DNA of 27,289 nt, taken from assembly GCA_000934455.1 (NCBI GenBank), contig KN889322.1, positions 21,350-48,638 on the forward strand. The letters are read 5' to 3'. Positions 1 through 9,484 of the stretch are shown piece by piece. Position numbers and translations under genes: made by a program. Source of the stretch: Apostichopus parvimensis. Its lineage: Eukaryota; Echinodermata; Holothuroidea; Aspidochirotida; Stichopodidae. Numbering within the stretch: the stretch's first letter is position 1; every line of letters starts with the position of its first letter. The notes under the pieces are model-generated. The model worked only from the letters and a program-made list of their open reading frames with translations. It had not been told where the DNA came from and made no database searches.

Positions 1-318
1 CAGTGTCCGCACAACAACCTGTTCAGACATGTCCAGAGGGAGATGGAGGACTGTCACCCACACCGAACTGTCATACGGTGTGACCTTTAGTCCCTCAACT
101 CCCTCCAACACATGGACACCTCGGACGCGGGCAGCCTCCGAGGTGAACCGAACATCAAAAACATTCATACCCCGGAGAGGTTTACGCTGGAGCGCGTCGA
201 CCTCTCCAGGGACCTTTAAACCAACAGAACGCAAAACTGAAAAAACTTGTCCGGGGACGACCTTAGCCTCCCCCGAGAAACTCTTCAATACGATTTTGCT
301 GTCACGGCGGGCCGCCAT
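1..318 (-). CDS. ORF1 protein, N-terminal part (ZCCHC3-like retrotransposon ORF1), partial
   Basis: On the minus strand an open frame starts at ATG 318-316 (MAARRDSKIVLKSF…) and runs 106 codons without a stop to the window edge. It contains GLKVTPYDSSVWVTVLHLPL followed by a SEQVVVRTL segment, which aligns with the frame of the decayed copy at 9485-10624. In that copy CCHC zinc knuckles follow. This N-terminal part corresponds to the region before the knuckles in retrotransposon ORF1 proteins that automatic annotation often calls 'zinc finger CCHC domain-containing protein 3-like'. Such proteins bind element RNA. Unlike copy 2, this one has no stop or frameshift in the visible part (copy 2 has TAG where this reads GAG, and a 2-base loss). 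The C-terminus lies outside the window. Confidence 0.75.
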   Translation of the reverse strand, partial: MAARRDSKIVLKSFSGEAKVVPGQVFSVLRSVGLKVPGEVDALQRKPLRGMNVFDVRFTSEAARVRGVHVLEGVEGLKVTPYDSSVWVTVLHLPLDMSEQVVVRTL

Positions 319-470
319 GACAGCTAGGGGTGTGGCAAGCCACGCACCTACGAAAAACCAAAACCACGCAACAAAGCCAAAACTACACTAAACAAACTAC
401 AAACTATTGAAAGGCCAACGTAAAAAACACACAGTGTGTGGTCAACGAAAAGTGGAGAGCAGTCGAAAAC
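1..470 (-). mobile_element. Family-A non-LTR element, copy 1 (5' part, cut by window edge)
   Basis: This stretch is closely similar to 10311-10882, the second family-A copy, and both are on the minus strand. It holds the 5' leader (319-470) and the start of ORF1 (1-318). Similarity to the second copy stops at the same base on the outer side (…CGAAAAC on the plus strand at 470 and at about 10882). A boundary shared by two copies is best read as the true 5' end of the element. This copy lacks the 92-bp insertion that copy 2 carries in its leader, so it serves as the empty site for that insertion. Confidence 0.85.
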
Positions 471-1944
471 ACGTCCGCACTCCACGAGAACTGAACTGAA
501 CTAGTTAAACGCTACCCATAACCGGACACCTGACAAGATGGCCTTTAATGGCACTATGAATTTACCATATCATGACCGTGTACATTTTTGCTATCAGAGC
601 CAGTGAAGTTGTCGTCACTTTTAAACAAACTCCATCACTCAGTAATAATAAAAAAAATTCCAAGGCTGCTCCTGGGAGGCCTTAAGGGCTCTAAAATTGC
701 CTCAATTGACCCAATTTTTGCACCACATATATGACCATTCAAGCTCTTCGACATGAAAGCCACAACCAGATTTTCATTGATATCTAAAAGGTGTTCTCCT
801 ACTGCATTTTGGCACTTTTCCTGAAGGAGAACATTCGGGTGGATTGATATAGACTCTAATAGGAGTATGCCACCTTGCTGGCCCAACCTTAGAAGTACCA
901 GTAACGATGTCTGTTAAAGAAATCCACCCTTTTAATAAGACTGCCATTCATTTTTCGCCAGTATATATCAATGAGCTCATGCGCTCTTGGTGCTGTAGGT
1001 CCGTTTGTGGAGCATTAGGTAATAATGTCAGGTAAAAAAAATATTAAGAAAGTTGGTCAGTTTGTTTCATTTTCCTATACAATATGTACATTCGGTCTCG
1101 GTCTTGGTCTCGGACCTTGTCGGTCTCGGTCTCGGATGTGCTGGTCTCGACTACAACACTGTCAGCCACATTATGTTTCTACGAAAATAACAGCAGTAGT
1201 TATATTTTACCTTGGTAACCGCTGTTTTTCTCAGTAGGGTCGCACTGATTTGTGATGTCAAACCGGCCGCCTTCCACGCCGCCTGCATCGAGCGAGACAG
1301 TCTCGATGAGGGGATATTGTCCACGCTATCGTAGTTCAACCATACAAAACCCGTCATGTCGAACTCGTTCACACGACGGTCGCTGACACATGTGCAAACT
1401 CTTTTAGATTGATCGCCCTGACTCGCAGTTCTTGCTTCACCTTAACGTTTTCTTAAAGATGAGAACATTGAACGTATGTGTGTCATGGTTATGATGGTTG
1501 AATCTATGTGAAAAGGAATATGCAGTGTGAAGATCACTGTCCTTCGAATAAATAAAATTCTCTAGGGTGAAAGATTCTGCTATTTTCTGCAACATGTTGG
1601 TTGACAAAACGTCTTTTTGAATATATAAACGTACAGAGTTACCCTCATTGCCCATATTTCAATAAATAACAAATGAAATGATTTGGAAATTGCACAAAAG
1701 ACCAAGCATCCAATGATAAACGATTGTGGTAAAACAAATTCCGACCACATGTTTCTAATTCGCTGAAATAAAACATTTTTTATGACATCCGAAAATTACC
1801 CTATAGCTGCACAACTAGCCTAGCCTAAGTTCTTAACGAGCATATATATTTTCATGATTTTACGAGATTGTATTGCAGCACTGCAATATTTTGGTGCAAG
1901 TTCTTTTAATTCTTACATGAGGAATAAGATCCCAGGTAGAAAAC
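471..1944. other. Non-coding stretch with no supported gene
   Basis: Only short open frames occur, with no recognisable domain. The one clear feature is a GGTCTC-rich simple repeat at 1092-1150. No tRNA-like box or transposon motif was found. Confidence 0.6.
1092..1150. repeat. GGTCTC-type simple repeat
   Basis: Imperfect head-to-tail copies of the hexamer GGTCTC/GGTCTT, interrupted by ACCTTGT and ATGTGCT. Confidence 0.75.
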
Positions 1945-2372
1945 TATAGGGGGACATATGGGCCCTTATCCAACTTAATATGGGTCCCATGTGGGGTTTC
2001 CTATATGGGCCCCACCAAGTTTTGCACCCAAGATTATTATGGGTCCCAGATGGGTCAGCCTAAATAAACCCATATGGTGTAGATCTGGGGCCCGTCTGGG
2101 CTACTATCTGGGTAAAATGTGGGCCAGCTCATATGGGCAATATATGGGTAATATATGTGGGACCCATGTGGGTTGGCAGTTAATTGGCTGAATATGGGTC
2201 ATCTCATATGGGCAATATATTGGATATATCAGGGGCCCCATGTGCGTGTCCGGGTATTTTTCATGTTACCCATATGAGCCAGCCCATATTGTGCCCACAT
2301 GGGGTATCGCAAGTTCTTCCCATATACTACCCACATGTGTGTGCCCAGGTTTTTCTCATATGTTACTGTTAC
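1945..2372. repeat. CATATGGG/CCCATATG satellite-like array 1
   Basis: Dense, degenerate repetition of short words such as CATATGGGC, TATGGGTCCCA, CCCACATG and CCCATATG in both orientations. The core CCCATATGGG is itself a palindrome, so the array can fold back on itself. The apparent open frames through it (repeating MG/WA/PIW words) are by-products of the repeat and not genes. A related block is at 3282-3400. Confidence 0.75.
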
Positions 2373-2455
2373 TCACGTGAGTTTTCTTATGAACGCCACA
2401 AACTGCGTGCACGCTCATCCTTCATCTTTCAGTCCCGAAATCTCCGTAAAAGAGT

Positions 2456-2551
2456 ATAAATGGTAGATCAAAGTTCCGTATAGATGAATCTCCATACAAA
2501 AGAATAAATGGTAGATAAAAGTTCCGTATAGATAAATCTCCAAAGAAATAA
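2456..2551. repeat. 48-bp tandem duplication
   Basis: Two adjacent copies of a 48-bp unit beginning ATAAATGGTAGAT and containing AAGTTCCGTATAGAT, at 2456-2503 and 2504-2551. The second copy carries a few substitutions. A decayed third copy may begin near 2552. Confidence 0.8.
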
Positions 2552-2666
2552 TAAAACGATGGATAAGAGTAATCCGAATAAAAAGCGGAACGATAAAATT
2601 TACGGCTGAGCTGAGCGATCGTGCCTACATAGGTGTGCTGTCTCAGTGCTAGCGAGTCGGCGAGTG

Positions 2667-2911
2667 TGGTGAAACATAAGGAACAAATTAACTTAACGAA
2701 GAAAACGTTGCTTGTACGATTCTTCCACGTTGTCGCGACGATTAAACGAAGGAAACGTTTGTTTAACGAATCTTGCTTCCGGAGAAACGTTGTAGCGACG
2801 ATTCGGCCGAAAAATAGGGGGCGTAACAGCCGATGGCGAACCCGCTACAGTACTAAAGGGGTTACTCCCTCTACTAAATCGGTTAGTCTCCTCAAAGCGT
2901 CGTGAGAGCAT
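2667..2911. repeat. Weak 60-bp internal repeat
   Basis: The word ACGTTGTCGCGACGATT at 2727 recurs with one change at 2787, and surrounding AACGAAGGAAACGTT-type words repeat nearby. Open frames on both strands here show no recognisable domain. Confidence 0.4.
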
Positions 2912-3281
2912 AAAAAACCACGCCTAATACCATTGGAACTAACGGGGATGACTCATGGAAGCTATTAAAAGATCCCAAAGGGATTCTAATTTATTGTTCC
3001 CAGCATCCCTACCAAATCGGTGTGCTAATCCAACTATTTCCATTTTTTCATCCCAGCTCAATGTAAATGTATTAGTGAACGATCTTTAAATAATTACCAA
3101 AAAGCCCCTTTAAGTTGATTCACCAAAAATCTACAGCTATCTGAAACTATTATATTATGGAAATCACTTCCCATCTTTATTAATCCAATACTCCCATTAA
3201 TGAACAACTAAGTAAACTATTTCGGTAATATGACATGTTCCGATCATCTGATTGGTCCAATCTTTCGTGCTCAATTCGAGT
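2912..3281. other. Non-coding stretch with nothing recognised
   Basis: AT-rich sequence without a supported open frame, repeat or RNA motif. Confidence 0.5.
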
Positions 3282-3400
3282 ATGTGCCAGCCCATATCAT
3301 GCACAGGTGGGAATCCCATGTTCACCCCATATGACACCAATATGGGTCAACGGTCCCATAGACTACCCACATGGGCTTGCCCAGGATTTCCCATGTCATA
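3282..3400. repeat. CATATGGG satellite-like array 2
   Basis: Shares with array 1 the order GCCAGCCCATAT … CATA(G/T)ACTACCCACATG … TGCCCAGG … TCTCATATG or TCCCATGTC (compare 2278-2372). This shows a direct duplication of one satellite block about 1 kb away. Confidence 0.65.
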
Positions 3401-3813
3401 CCCGCATTAGTCAGAGGAATAAGTGGCTTAGGTGAACGAAATTCGGACCCACCATGCTATTATAGTACTAGTAGTAATTCATTCACGCCTGCACAATGTA
3501 GTTTTCGTCAGGATATCGTTAACACTAGGCTTAGGCCTACGCAGTCGACTGGGCCAGTGCCACATCTACTAACGGTCGATCATGCGTAATGGTGCGTGTC
3601 GCATTACTAACAAAAAGCATGCCTACTCACCATGAATTTCGGTAAGACTGATGGTTCATTCTCCGGAAATGATCCGAGTTCGGAATGACTTTCTCTCGGA
3701 ATGACTCTCTCGAATTTTTGTTTGCTCTTCTGTGAAAAAAACATGTTTGGCGGAATAGATGTGATGTGGTTTTTAGGGGGAAATTTGTCAGTTGGCAGGC
3801 AGTCCTGGAGGCG

Positions 3814-3860
3814 GTGAAGTCTGACATTCGCCTTAACACTGAAGGCGATTTTCGCCATTT
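3814..3860 (+). repeat. 47-bp hairpin-bearing repeat, partner of 11219-11265
   Basis: Starts GTGAAGTCTGACATTCGCC and contains CGCCTT…AAGGCG (stem) followed by ATTTTCGCC. A same-length sequence occurs at 11219-11265 with about six substitutions, most of them in the loop. Similarity to the other copy begins at GTGAAGT in both places. At the second locus this lies at a target-site-duplication boundary, so it is probably the 5' end of a mobile element. A 100-codon open frame (3766-4068) crosses it but has no recognisable domain. Confidence 0.6.
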
Positions 3861-4569
3861 GTCAGACATTGTCAGACACTCAGACATTGTAGTACTTGAA
3901 ATGTTTCAGTTAGATGTTTCTGAAATTGACATTGTTCTTAAAACAAATACAGATTTCCACAAAATATGCAGTAGATATTTTAAAATGGAACAAAGGTTTA
4001 CCTGTAGCAGTATTCAGCGTATGGACATGGACATGCTTCTAAAAGCATCTGCACTTTTGGTCTCATAGCTATGATGGTTCTTGATGGTACATGTTGTGAC
4101 ATATCCGGCCTTGATATGGTGATCTGAGATGATGATCTGAGAATAAAATACACAGCATTGTTAAACATAATGCATGAAAAACTGCTGTATGCTTACTTTT
4201 ATTATCAAGACATAAAAAAAATATTCCAAAAATCAAGACATACTCTAAAAAACATAGTGAAAGCTTCATATTTCAAGAAATCCATTTCCTGAATTCGAAC
4301 TAGTCTAGACATTATTTCACCTTACTTGAAATTTACACAATTTCAGACAAATCCCTTTCAGGGCAGATTGGTAATATTAGCTCTTAGTTGGACATTGAGA
4401 GTTGCAATGCTCTTATATATTTTGAATTCATTCTTAACCAATCCACACTTGTGTCACTGAGCAAAACATAGAGGATAGATTCAACTTCTTAAATATAATG
4501 AAATGTACTGTATCTCAATCATACTACACACATTTCAAGAATAACATTGTAAATACCTTATTCTTCCCC
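3861..4569. other. Non-coding stretch with nothing recognised
   Basis: AT-rich, with only short open frames that have no domain signature. No RNA gene or clear repeat was seen. Confidence 0.5.
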
Positions 4570-5091
4570 GTTTGTCTCCACACCTTTACATCACCAAATA
4601 AACAGGTCCAGTGCATGAGGTATTTTTTTGGAGCCAGCTCTTTGTCTGCAGTTTTAGATCTTGGGCGTGTGTTGTGTTGACATCGATAGTCAACCTGAAA
4701 TGATCAAAGAAACATAAACAGCTGCACATGTAACTCAAACCTTGAAAAAATCACTGGTTGTTTAAAACAAATCGTTGCATGCAACTTAAATCATAAATAC
4801 TTTTGCCAATAGTATTTGTATTCGTGTACAATGTACATCGACTTAATGAAGTGTAATATTCTAACTCACCCTATAATCATTCTTCCTCCTGGTTCCTTCT
4901 CCACTATTGCTTTTGTAAGTTCTTTCAACTCTCCATGTTGTGCATGACTTCCTCTGCAACAGTTCGAACCATTTTCCCACATCTTCCCGGTCTGAAAGGG
5001 GTAGTCTGACCACTGCATTGAACTGGCAATGATTGCTAAGCTTCTCTTCATAGTCACATACTTTGTAATCATATCCCTCAGGTAGGAATGC
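4570..5091 (-). pseudogene. Possible two-exon zinc-binding (FAR1/SWIM/MULE-type) remnant
   Basis: On the minus strand an open segment runs 5091-4870. It is preceded by an acceptor-like …ATAACAG and followed by a strong donor, GTGAGTT. Its peptide includes SDYPFQTGKMWENGSNCCRG and ends GGRMIIG. A second acceptor (ATTTCAG) precedes 4694, where one frame reads VDYRCQHNTRPRSKTADKEL. The RCQHNT…K…C pattern resembles the FAR1-like zinc-binding region of SWIM/MULE-related proteins in invertebrates. The reading phases of the two segments do not join cleanly, and an A-run near 4635 suggests a further frameshift. It is either a decayed transposase-derived gene or chance. This assignment is tentative. 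Confidence 0.25.
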
Positions 5092-5831
5092 CTGTTATAT
5101 GGTATAGCATGGGAGGTAAAAAGTTTAAATGTGAAGATTTTTTTCATTTAAAGCTGATGACTTAAAAAAATAAGAAGTTGTTTTTAATATTAATCAAGGA
5201 AATAACAATGTTTACACTTGTAAGTCCCTTTTTGCCATTCAACACAAACATGTTGTGCAGTACATCCTTAAATAAAATAGTGTCAATACACTCTTGTGTT
5301 AAATAACTAAAATCCACAGTGGCAGTGGTACTACTAACAAGACTAAGTAAAAGGCCTATATCTTTTGTATTATATTATCTGAAAACTGTGCCAATGGGTC
5401 ATAATTAACCATGTGAAAGGGTCATATTTTTGAAAATAAAACCAATGTCTACGCTCAAAAATATGAGTCTAAATACTGAACTAAAAAATTGTCAGGCTGT
5501 CCAATGGTTTGATGCAGTTTTGAAGCAAGCAAACGCCTGGTACAACTTTGCATATATTGCATCTCAGTACTTATCTGCGTAATTGACGCACCTTCAAATA
5601 TTACTACCAACAATACAGCAGGCAACCTAAACTTTTTGCAGTCAAGCAGAGTTATAAATTCAACTTTTTCAACTCTAATTTCATGGCAGATTGCACCCAT
5701 GCATCCATTCCTGTGGTAACATTATTATGGCTCATGCCATGCAGTCTTCCATAGTAGGTCATGACAGATTTATTTTGCTGAAAATAAATAATAATAAATA
5801 AATAATTATTATTAAAACCCGTTCATACCGT
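5092..5831. other. Non-coding stretch with one interspersed repeat
   Basis: AT-rich. Holds the repeat at 5590-5652 (partner at 17279-17364) and an AATA/AAT-rich simple repeat at about 5778-5815. No gene supported. Confidence 0.55.
5590..5652 (+). repeat. Interspersed repeat, partner of 17279-17364
   Basis: CCTTCAAATATTACTAC, ATACAGCAGGCAACCTAAAC and TTTTTGCAG…AAGCAG occur in the same order at 17279-17364. The second copy has a longer spacer after the first block. Confidence 0.75.
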
Positions 5832-6857
5832 TCATTGGATGTTTATTGGTGTTGTTAAGAAATTGGATGAGGTTTGAGCCGAACACGTTGATGCAATGAG
5901 GAGAATGCACTTAAAAAGGTAAACCTTAAGTTCAAAACCCCTCACTACGGAGGAATTAATTTCCTCCCTCCCAACAAAACAAGAAGTATTTACAGAGTCG
6001 CCGGAGCGATCCGGCTCAGACATAGTACAATTAAAATCTCCCCCGATAATAAAAGGAACGTTTCCCCACGTGTAAAAGGAAATACTCCTAAGAAAAGCAA
6101 CACATTCGCCGGGAGTACACGGCGCATATACATTACAAAAACGAACTGAATAAGAATCATGAAAAGTACAAAGCACAGTAATACAACGCCCTAAATTATC
6201 GTCTTGAACTTGTGAATACGTACAACGTAACTTAGATGAAAATGCAATAGCAGCACCGCACGAGTGCGTTGAAGCTGCTGGGGAATAGAAAACAGGCCAA
6301 TTCCACATACTTTTAAAATATGTCAAATCATTTGAACTCAAATACGTTTCTTGTAGAAAAACAATATCAAACTTAAACGACTGCAGCCAATGAATTAAAT
6401 TTCGACACTTGGTGCTGTCACGTGCGCCATGCACGTTAACCGTGCCGAGTGAAATGAAAAAATTCTCCATTGAAAAAAGGGTGAAACTCCAAACATCCTT
6501 CAGGAAATAGTTATCAAAAAAGGCTAGGTCGTGTTGGTACACGAACCCGGGGTGCTTCGATGCCACATGCATCCCCCACTTCGCTGGGTTGTTGCAGGTA
6601 CACTCACAGCCCTTCACAGGGCACTCGATCCTGCCAACACTGTAGTCAGGGTGCGAACTCGCGGCATGCACAAGGAAAGCTCCGAAAGATGAAAAATTCT
6701 CCTTGCACTTCGAAAGAAGGCACGAGAACCAGTCCTTCTCACAAATGATCTGCGAAAGTTTGACGCAGGTGCGAGCCCTCTCCACTAAGGGCGTGTGACG
6801 CAATCGTCGTGACGGCTGGGTCCCTTCAAAATGCCGCTTGCGTCGGCGTACTGTCAT
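5832..6857 (-). CDS. Non-LTR retrotransposon ORF2, N-terminal part: two C2H2 fingers plus APE-type endonuclease (truncated)
   Basis: A 341-codon frame on the minus strand. Near residues 45-120 are two C2H2 fingers with identical spacing C-X4-C-X12-H-X4-H (C at SCLLSKC with HAASSH; ECPVKGC with HVASKH). From about residue 135 comes an exonuclease-endonuclease-phosphatase fold as in L1/Tx1-group ORF2: TVNVHGARD (metal-binding Asn), FLQETY (catalytic Glu), NVYAP, and GGDFNC (Asp/Asn pair). This enzyme nicks target DNA to prime reverse transcription. The frame loses recognisable homology after about residue 285, so the C-terminal endonuclease residues (the SDH region) and the whole reverse transcriptase are missing here. 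The start ATG (6857-6855) overlaps the stop of the upstream ORF1 as ATGA, which supports this start. No inactivating stop lies in the finger-plus-endonuclease part. Confidence 0.85.
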   Translation of the reverse strand: MTVRRRKRHFEGTQPSRRLRHTPLVERARTCVKLSQIICEKDWFSCLLSKCKENFSSFGAFLVHAASSHPDYSVGRIECPVKGCECTCNNPAKWGMHVASKHPGFVYQHDLAFFDNYFLKDVWSFTLFSMENFFISLGTVNVHGARDSTKCRNLIHWLQSFKFDIVFLQETYLSSNDLTYFKSMWNWPVFYSPAASTHSCGAAIAFSSKLRCTYSQVQDDNLGRCITVLCTFHDSYSVRFCNVYAPCTPGECVAFLRSISFYTWGNVPFIIGGDFNCTMSEPDRSGDSVNTSCFVGREEINSSVVRGFELKVYLFKCILLIASTCSAQTSSNFLTTPINIQ

Positions 6858-7845
6858 CCACAGTTCGCTTGCGTCCTCTCCTTGGACCGAGTCCGGCTCA
6901 GCTGCTCTTGGCTGCCCCTTTTACCTCCTCCGGGACGTCGAAGATGCTGTCCGTAGCCGTATCGGCGCCTCGATCTGACATCGGCTGCGCCGTCTCGACC
7001 ACCTCGTCGACCGGACCCCGGGGGACTCGCACCCGTAGTCGGCGTCTCCATCAGAACGTCTTCTCCTGAAACGTCCCCTGCCTCCTCAACTTCGACAGAG
7101 TCTGCCTCTGGCTCCTGTTGCCTCACGAACGGAAACCGTGACCGGCTTGGCCACAGGTCTCACAGACGGCAGTCTCCTTGCAAGCTGCTGCCACGTGCCC
7201 CAGTTACTTTTTAAGAAAAAGTCACCCAGGAAAGAACCTGGGCACGAAAACCAAACTACCAAACGACTGATCCGCTCTCAGCCCCAGTCCCCTTCCATCG
7301 GGACTGTGACTGTGACCACAGTTGTAACATCTCACTTAGTTGCAGTCAGATGCCAGGTGCCCGACGTCTCCACATTTCAGGCAGGTCTTCTGCTGTCCTG
7401 AGTATCTTACCCAGCAGTTTCTGCGGATGGAGGACGGGATGTTCTTCTCCACCTTCATCCTATACTGGCGGGTGCCGCTGTAGAGGTTTAGGAAGTCTCG
7501 GTGACAGATGCGTCTGTCACTTTCAACTTTCCCAAACCGTCCAAGAACCGCCCGGACCACGCTATCGTCCAACTACACCGGAACGTACAGAACTGTCACA
7601 ATCTTAACCAGATCTCCGTAGGAGGTGGTCACGGAGTCCGGCATCTCAATGACTTTCGAGAGGAAGTTCCGCTTGACCTCATCGGATTTGTAAGTGACGT
7701 CAAATCCTCCTGGTAGCGAATGGTCGGCTACGAGATGCTCACCAACAGACACACCAATAGCTTTGAGACTTTCAAAAACATCTTTGATAGACTTTGCCGT
7801 AGCAAAACGAACATGAGTACTTTTGTTCCTCAGAAGTGGCTCCAT
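6854..7845 (-). pseudogene. Family-B retrotransposon ORF1 (CCHC zinc-knuckle protein), broken
   Basis: On the minus strand the frame can be followed from ATG 7845-7843 (MEPLLRNKSTHVRFATAKS). It passes LVKIVTVLYVPV, an in-frame TAG at 7575-7573, then DDSVVRAVLGRFGKV, which is homologous to the family-A ORF1 (VTVLHLPL…VVVRTLGRFGKV). Zinc knuckle 1 is CLKCGDVGHLASDC. Knuckle 2 begins CYNCG and is cut by a SINE insertion (7205-7314), resuming as GHVAAAC. Knuckle 3 begins CETCGQAGH. After a frameshift the tail is acidic, then Arg/Gly-rich, and ends at TGA 6856-6854, which overlaps the ORF2 start. The protein would bind element RNA. Stops, a frameshift and the insertion make it non-functional. Confidence 0.8.
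7205..7314 (-). mobile_element. U2-headed SINE, copy 1 (5'-truncated)
   Basis: Matches the 3' part of the elements at 15401-15578 and 18460-18628 (minus-strand polarity). It contains the hairpin CCCAGG-AAAGAA-CCTGGG and the terminal ACTTTTTAAG…AAAAGT stem. The U2-derived head is absent, so this copy is 5'-truncated, as expected from target-primed reverse transcription. It lies inside zinc knuckle 2 of the family-B ORF1. Flanks AACTGTGG and AACTGGGG may be a decayed target-site duplication. It shares a GACTGT duplication with copy 2 that copy 3 lacks. Confidence 0.8.
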
Positions 7846-7890
7846 TAGAAGATCGGTGAGTCGCGATTCCGAAAAGAAAGATACTTTTCT

Positions 7891-8560
7891 TTCAAGTTTA
7901 TTCAAACTTAATAACAATGCATCATATCAAATTACATCATATAAAACTTTACAGTATATTTACAGAATGGTAAAGTAGTGAAAAACAATATGCCTATATG
8001 AAACTAATTCATACAAGGATCATAACATAATTCATCATTAACAACACGAACAAATTGTACTTCCATTTGTCCATAACTTTTTAAACTTATCACCCGAAAA
8101 ACGCTTGATATCTACTCTTATACGAAACTTAAGTTCGTTTATAATTAAACAAATAACATCATCATCCGAAATGAAACGGGATTCAAAGACATGAATACAA
8201 CGAGCTTAACAAATATAAAACCTACATACGCCAAAAAAAAATCAAAAAAATCCTATCATACACTTTCTTTGGAATACTGGGCGCCCGAGCGCCGAACAAA
8301 AAGAAACTTTGTGTAAAGAAAACTTTTCTAGCTAATTTGGTAAAAATCCGGCTCACCCACAGCAGAATACCATAAACCCTTCAACAATCCCAGAAAAGAT
8401 GTGACAAGGACTCACTCTTACCACACCCTGCAAAAGAACACACACCCCTCCCTATACCCCACCTTTAAGTCTTTCACTCGTATACAAAACCGCCACTGAA
8501 AGGCGACAAACTTATTCTGTAAGGCCGGCTGAAAAACCGCCTTCCAAATGTCACACCACG
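7891..8560 (-). pseudogene. L1/Tx1-like ORF2 C-terminal fragment (zf-RVT) with 3' UTR
   Basis: On the minus strand from about 8560 the sequence reads WKAVFQPALQNKFVAFQWRF. After a frame change near 8440 it reads CSFAGC-GKSESLSHLFWDC, the C-X4-C-X7-H-X4-C zinc-binding motif (zf-RVT) found at the C-terminus of L1/Tx1-group reverse transcriptase proteins. Several stops follow. About 300 bp of AT-rich 3' UTR ends with AATAAA (7902-7897), directly before the family-B ORF1. This element therefore ends about where family B begins, either as a head-to-tail neighbour or by chance juxtaposition. The endonuclease and reverse transcriptase are not present. Confidence 0.6.
7897..7902 (-). promoter_or_regulatory. 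Polyadenylation signal AATAAA of the L1/Tx1-like 3' end
   Basis: Minus strand reads TGAATAAACTTGAAAG at the inferred end of the 3' UTR of the ORF2 remnant just upstream. Confidence 0.45.
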
Positions 8561-8603
8561 GTAATAAAGAAAATTACTTTTTTATTAACATTTATTAACA
8601 TCA

Positions 8604-9207
8604 GCAATTATAAACTCTACTTTTAGTGATTTTATGCATTTGCCATCCACTGGTATCTTCTGACCATTGTAGGCTTTCAGTGGTACTTTGGAAATGAGTC
8701 ATTGTTACTTTGTGGTATCGTGTAATCCTCGTAAACAAAGATTTTAGGATGACGTTCGCCTCGGCTCCCGTATCAACCTTCAGTGTCACCGGTTTATTCT
8801 GTAGCTTGAGTGTAACGTTCCATTGTTCACTTGTTGCAACATTGTGATTGTTTAGAGCACCGATAAAAATATCCGTCTCTTCATTCGAAGCTGGAATCTC
8901 TTGTTGTGCCCTCCTCGCTGTACCATGTCTATCTTGGGTCCGTGTCTTTTTCACGTCACGTTAAACGCTACATTATATACATTTGTGGGTTAGTGAGAGT
9001 TTTCAGTTGGGTTTTTGGTGGTTGTTAAACAGACTGGGATTGTTTTTGGTTTTGTTAACGTTTGGTCCGTGTTCTTTGCACGTAAAAAGCATCATGTCTA
9101 TCTTTGCACTTCAACATACACGGGCATAGTGGTTGCTTTTACCACACTTTAGACACTGCTTTCCCCATGCTGGACAGTCACCTCGGCGATGATCTAAACC
9201 ACAGCGG
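8604..9207 (-). pseudogene. Ty3/Gypsy-type retrotransposon remnant: gag zinc knuckles and retropepsin
   Basis: On the minus strand 9207-9105 encodes CGLDHRRGDCPAWGKQC then CLKCGKSNHYARVC (C-X2-C-X4-H-X4-C). This is the 'CPAxGKxCxxCGKxNH' signature of metazoan Gypsy elements annotated as K02A2.6-like. After an inserted 157-bp element (8936-9092) the reading resumes (QDRHGTARRAQQEI…) and reaches LKVDTGAEANVI, the catalytic DTGA of a retroviral-type aspartic protease. Homology ends near 8604 in KSRVYNC. Reverse transcriptase, integrase and LTRs are not seen. The right end is cut at 9207 by the 3' terminus of the family-A element. A stop after the second knuckle confirms decay. Confidence 0.75.
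8936..9092 (+). mobile_element. Family-A 3'-end insertion (5'-truncated) with 12-bp target-site duplication
   Basis: A 157-bp insertion between direct copies of CATGTCTATCTT at 8924-8935 and 9093-9104. It equals the reverse complement of the family-A 3' UTR at 9208-9375 and ends CGTAAAAAGCA. It splits the Gypsy remnant between its zinc knuckles and protease. The orientation is opposite to the adjacent full-length family-A copy, so the two create a long inverted repeat. Confidence 0.9.
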
Positions 9208-9484
9208 TGCTTTTTACGTGCAAGGAAAACGGACCAAAGGTCAACAAAACCAAAAACAATCCCAGTCTGTTAAACAACCACCATAACCCAACCGAAAACC
9301 CACAAACAGAAACCTCTCACCAACTCACAAACGTATACAATGCAGCGTTCAACGTAACGTGAAAAGGACAGGAACCAAAACAACAAAGCTCTACAAAGCC
9401 CCAAAAAGCCAACTCCAAACCACAAACAGAACCCCCCCCCAACCCATATTATGTAACGACCACACAACCCCCCACACCTAACAA

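Noticed and set aside
29..391. 120-codon plus-strand open frame at the left edge
   Set aside because: It is the antisense shadow of the family-A ORF1 leader and start. The minus strand carries the homologous protein.
1991..2459. Open frames with repeated MG/PIWA/HMG words
   Set aside because: Translation of the CATATGGG satellite, not a protein.
3766..4068. 100-codon plus-strand frame as a possible gene
   Set aside because: No recognisable domain, and it runs through the 47-bp repeat shared with the inserted element at 11218.
8936..9375. A MITE or fold-back transposon with long terminal inverted repeats
   Set aside because: The target duplication flanks only the left arm and the right arm belongs to a long family-A copy, so these are two insertions.
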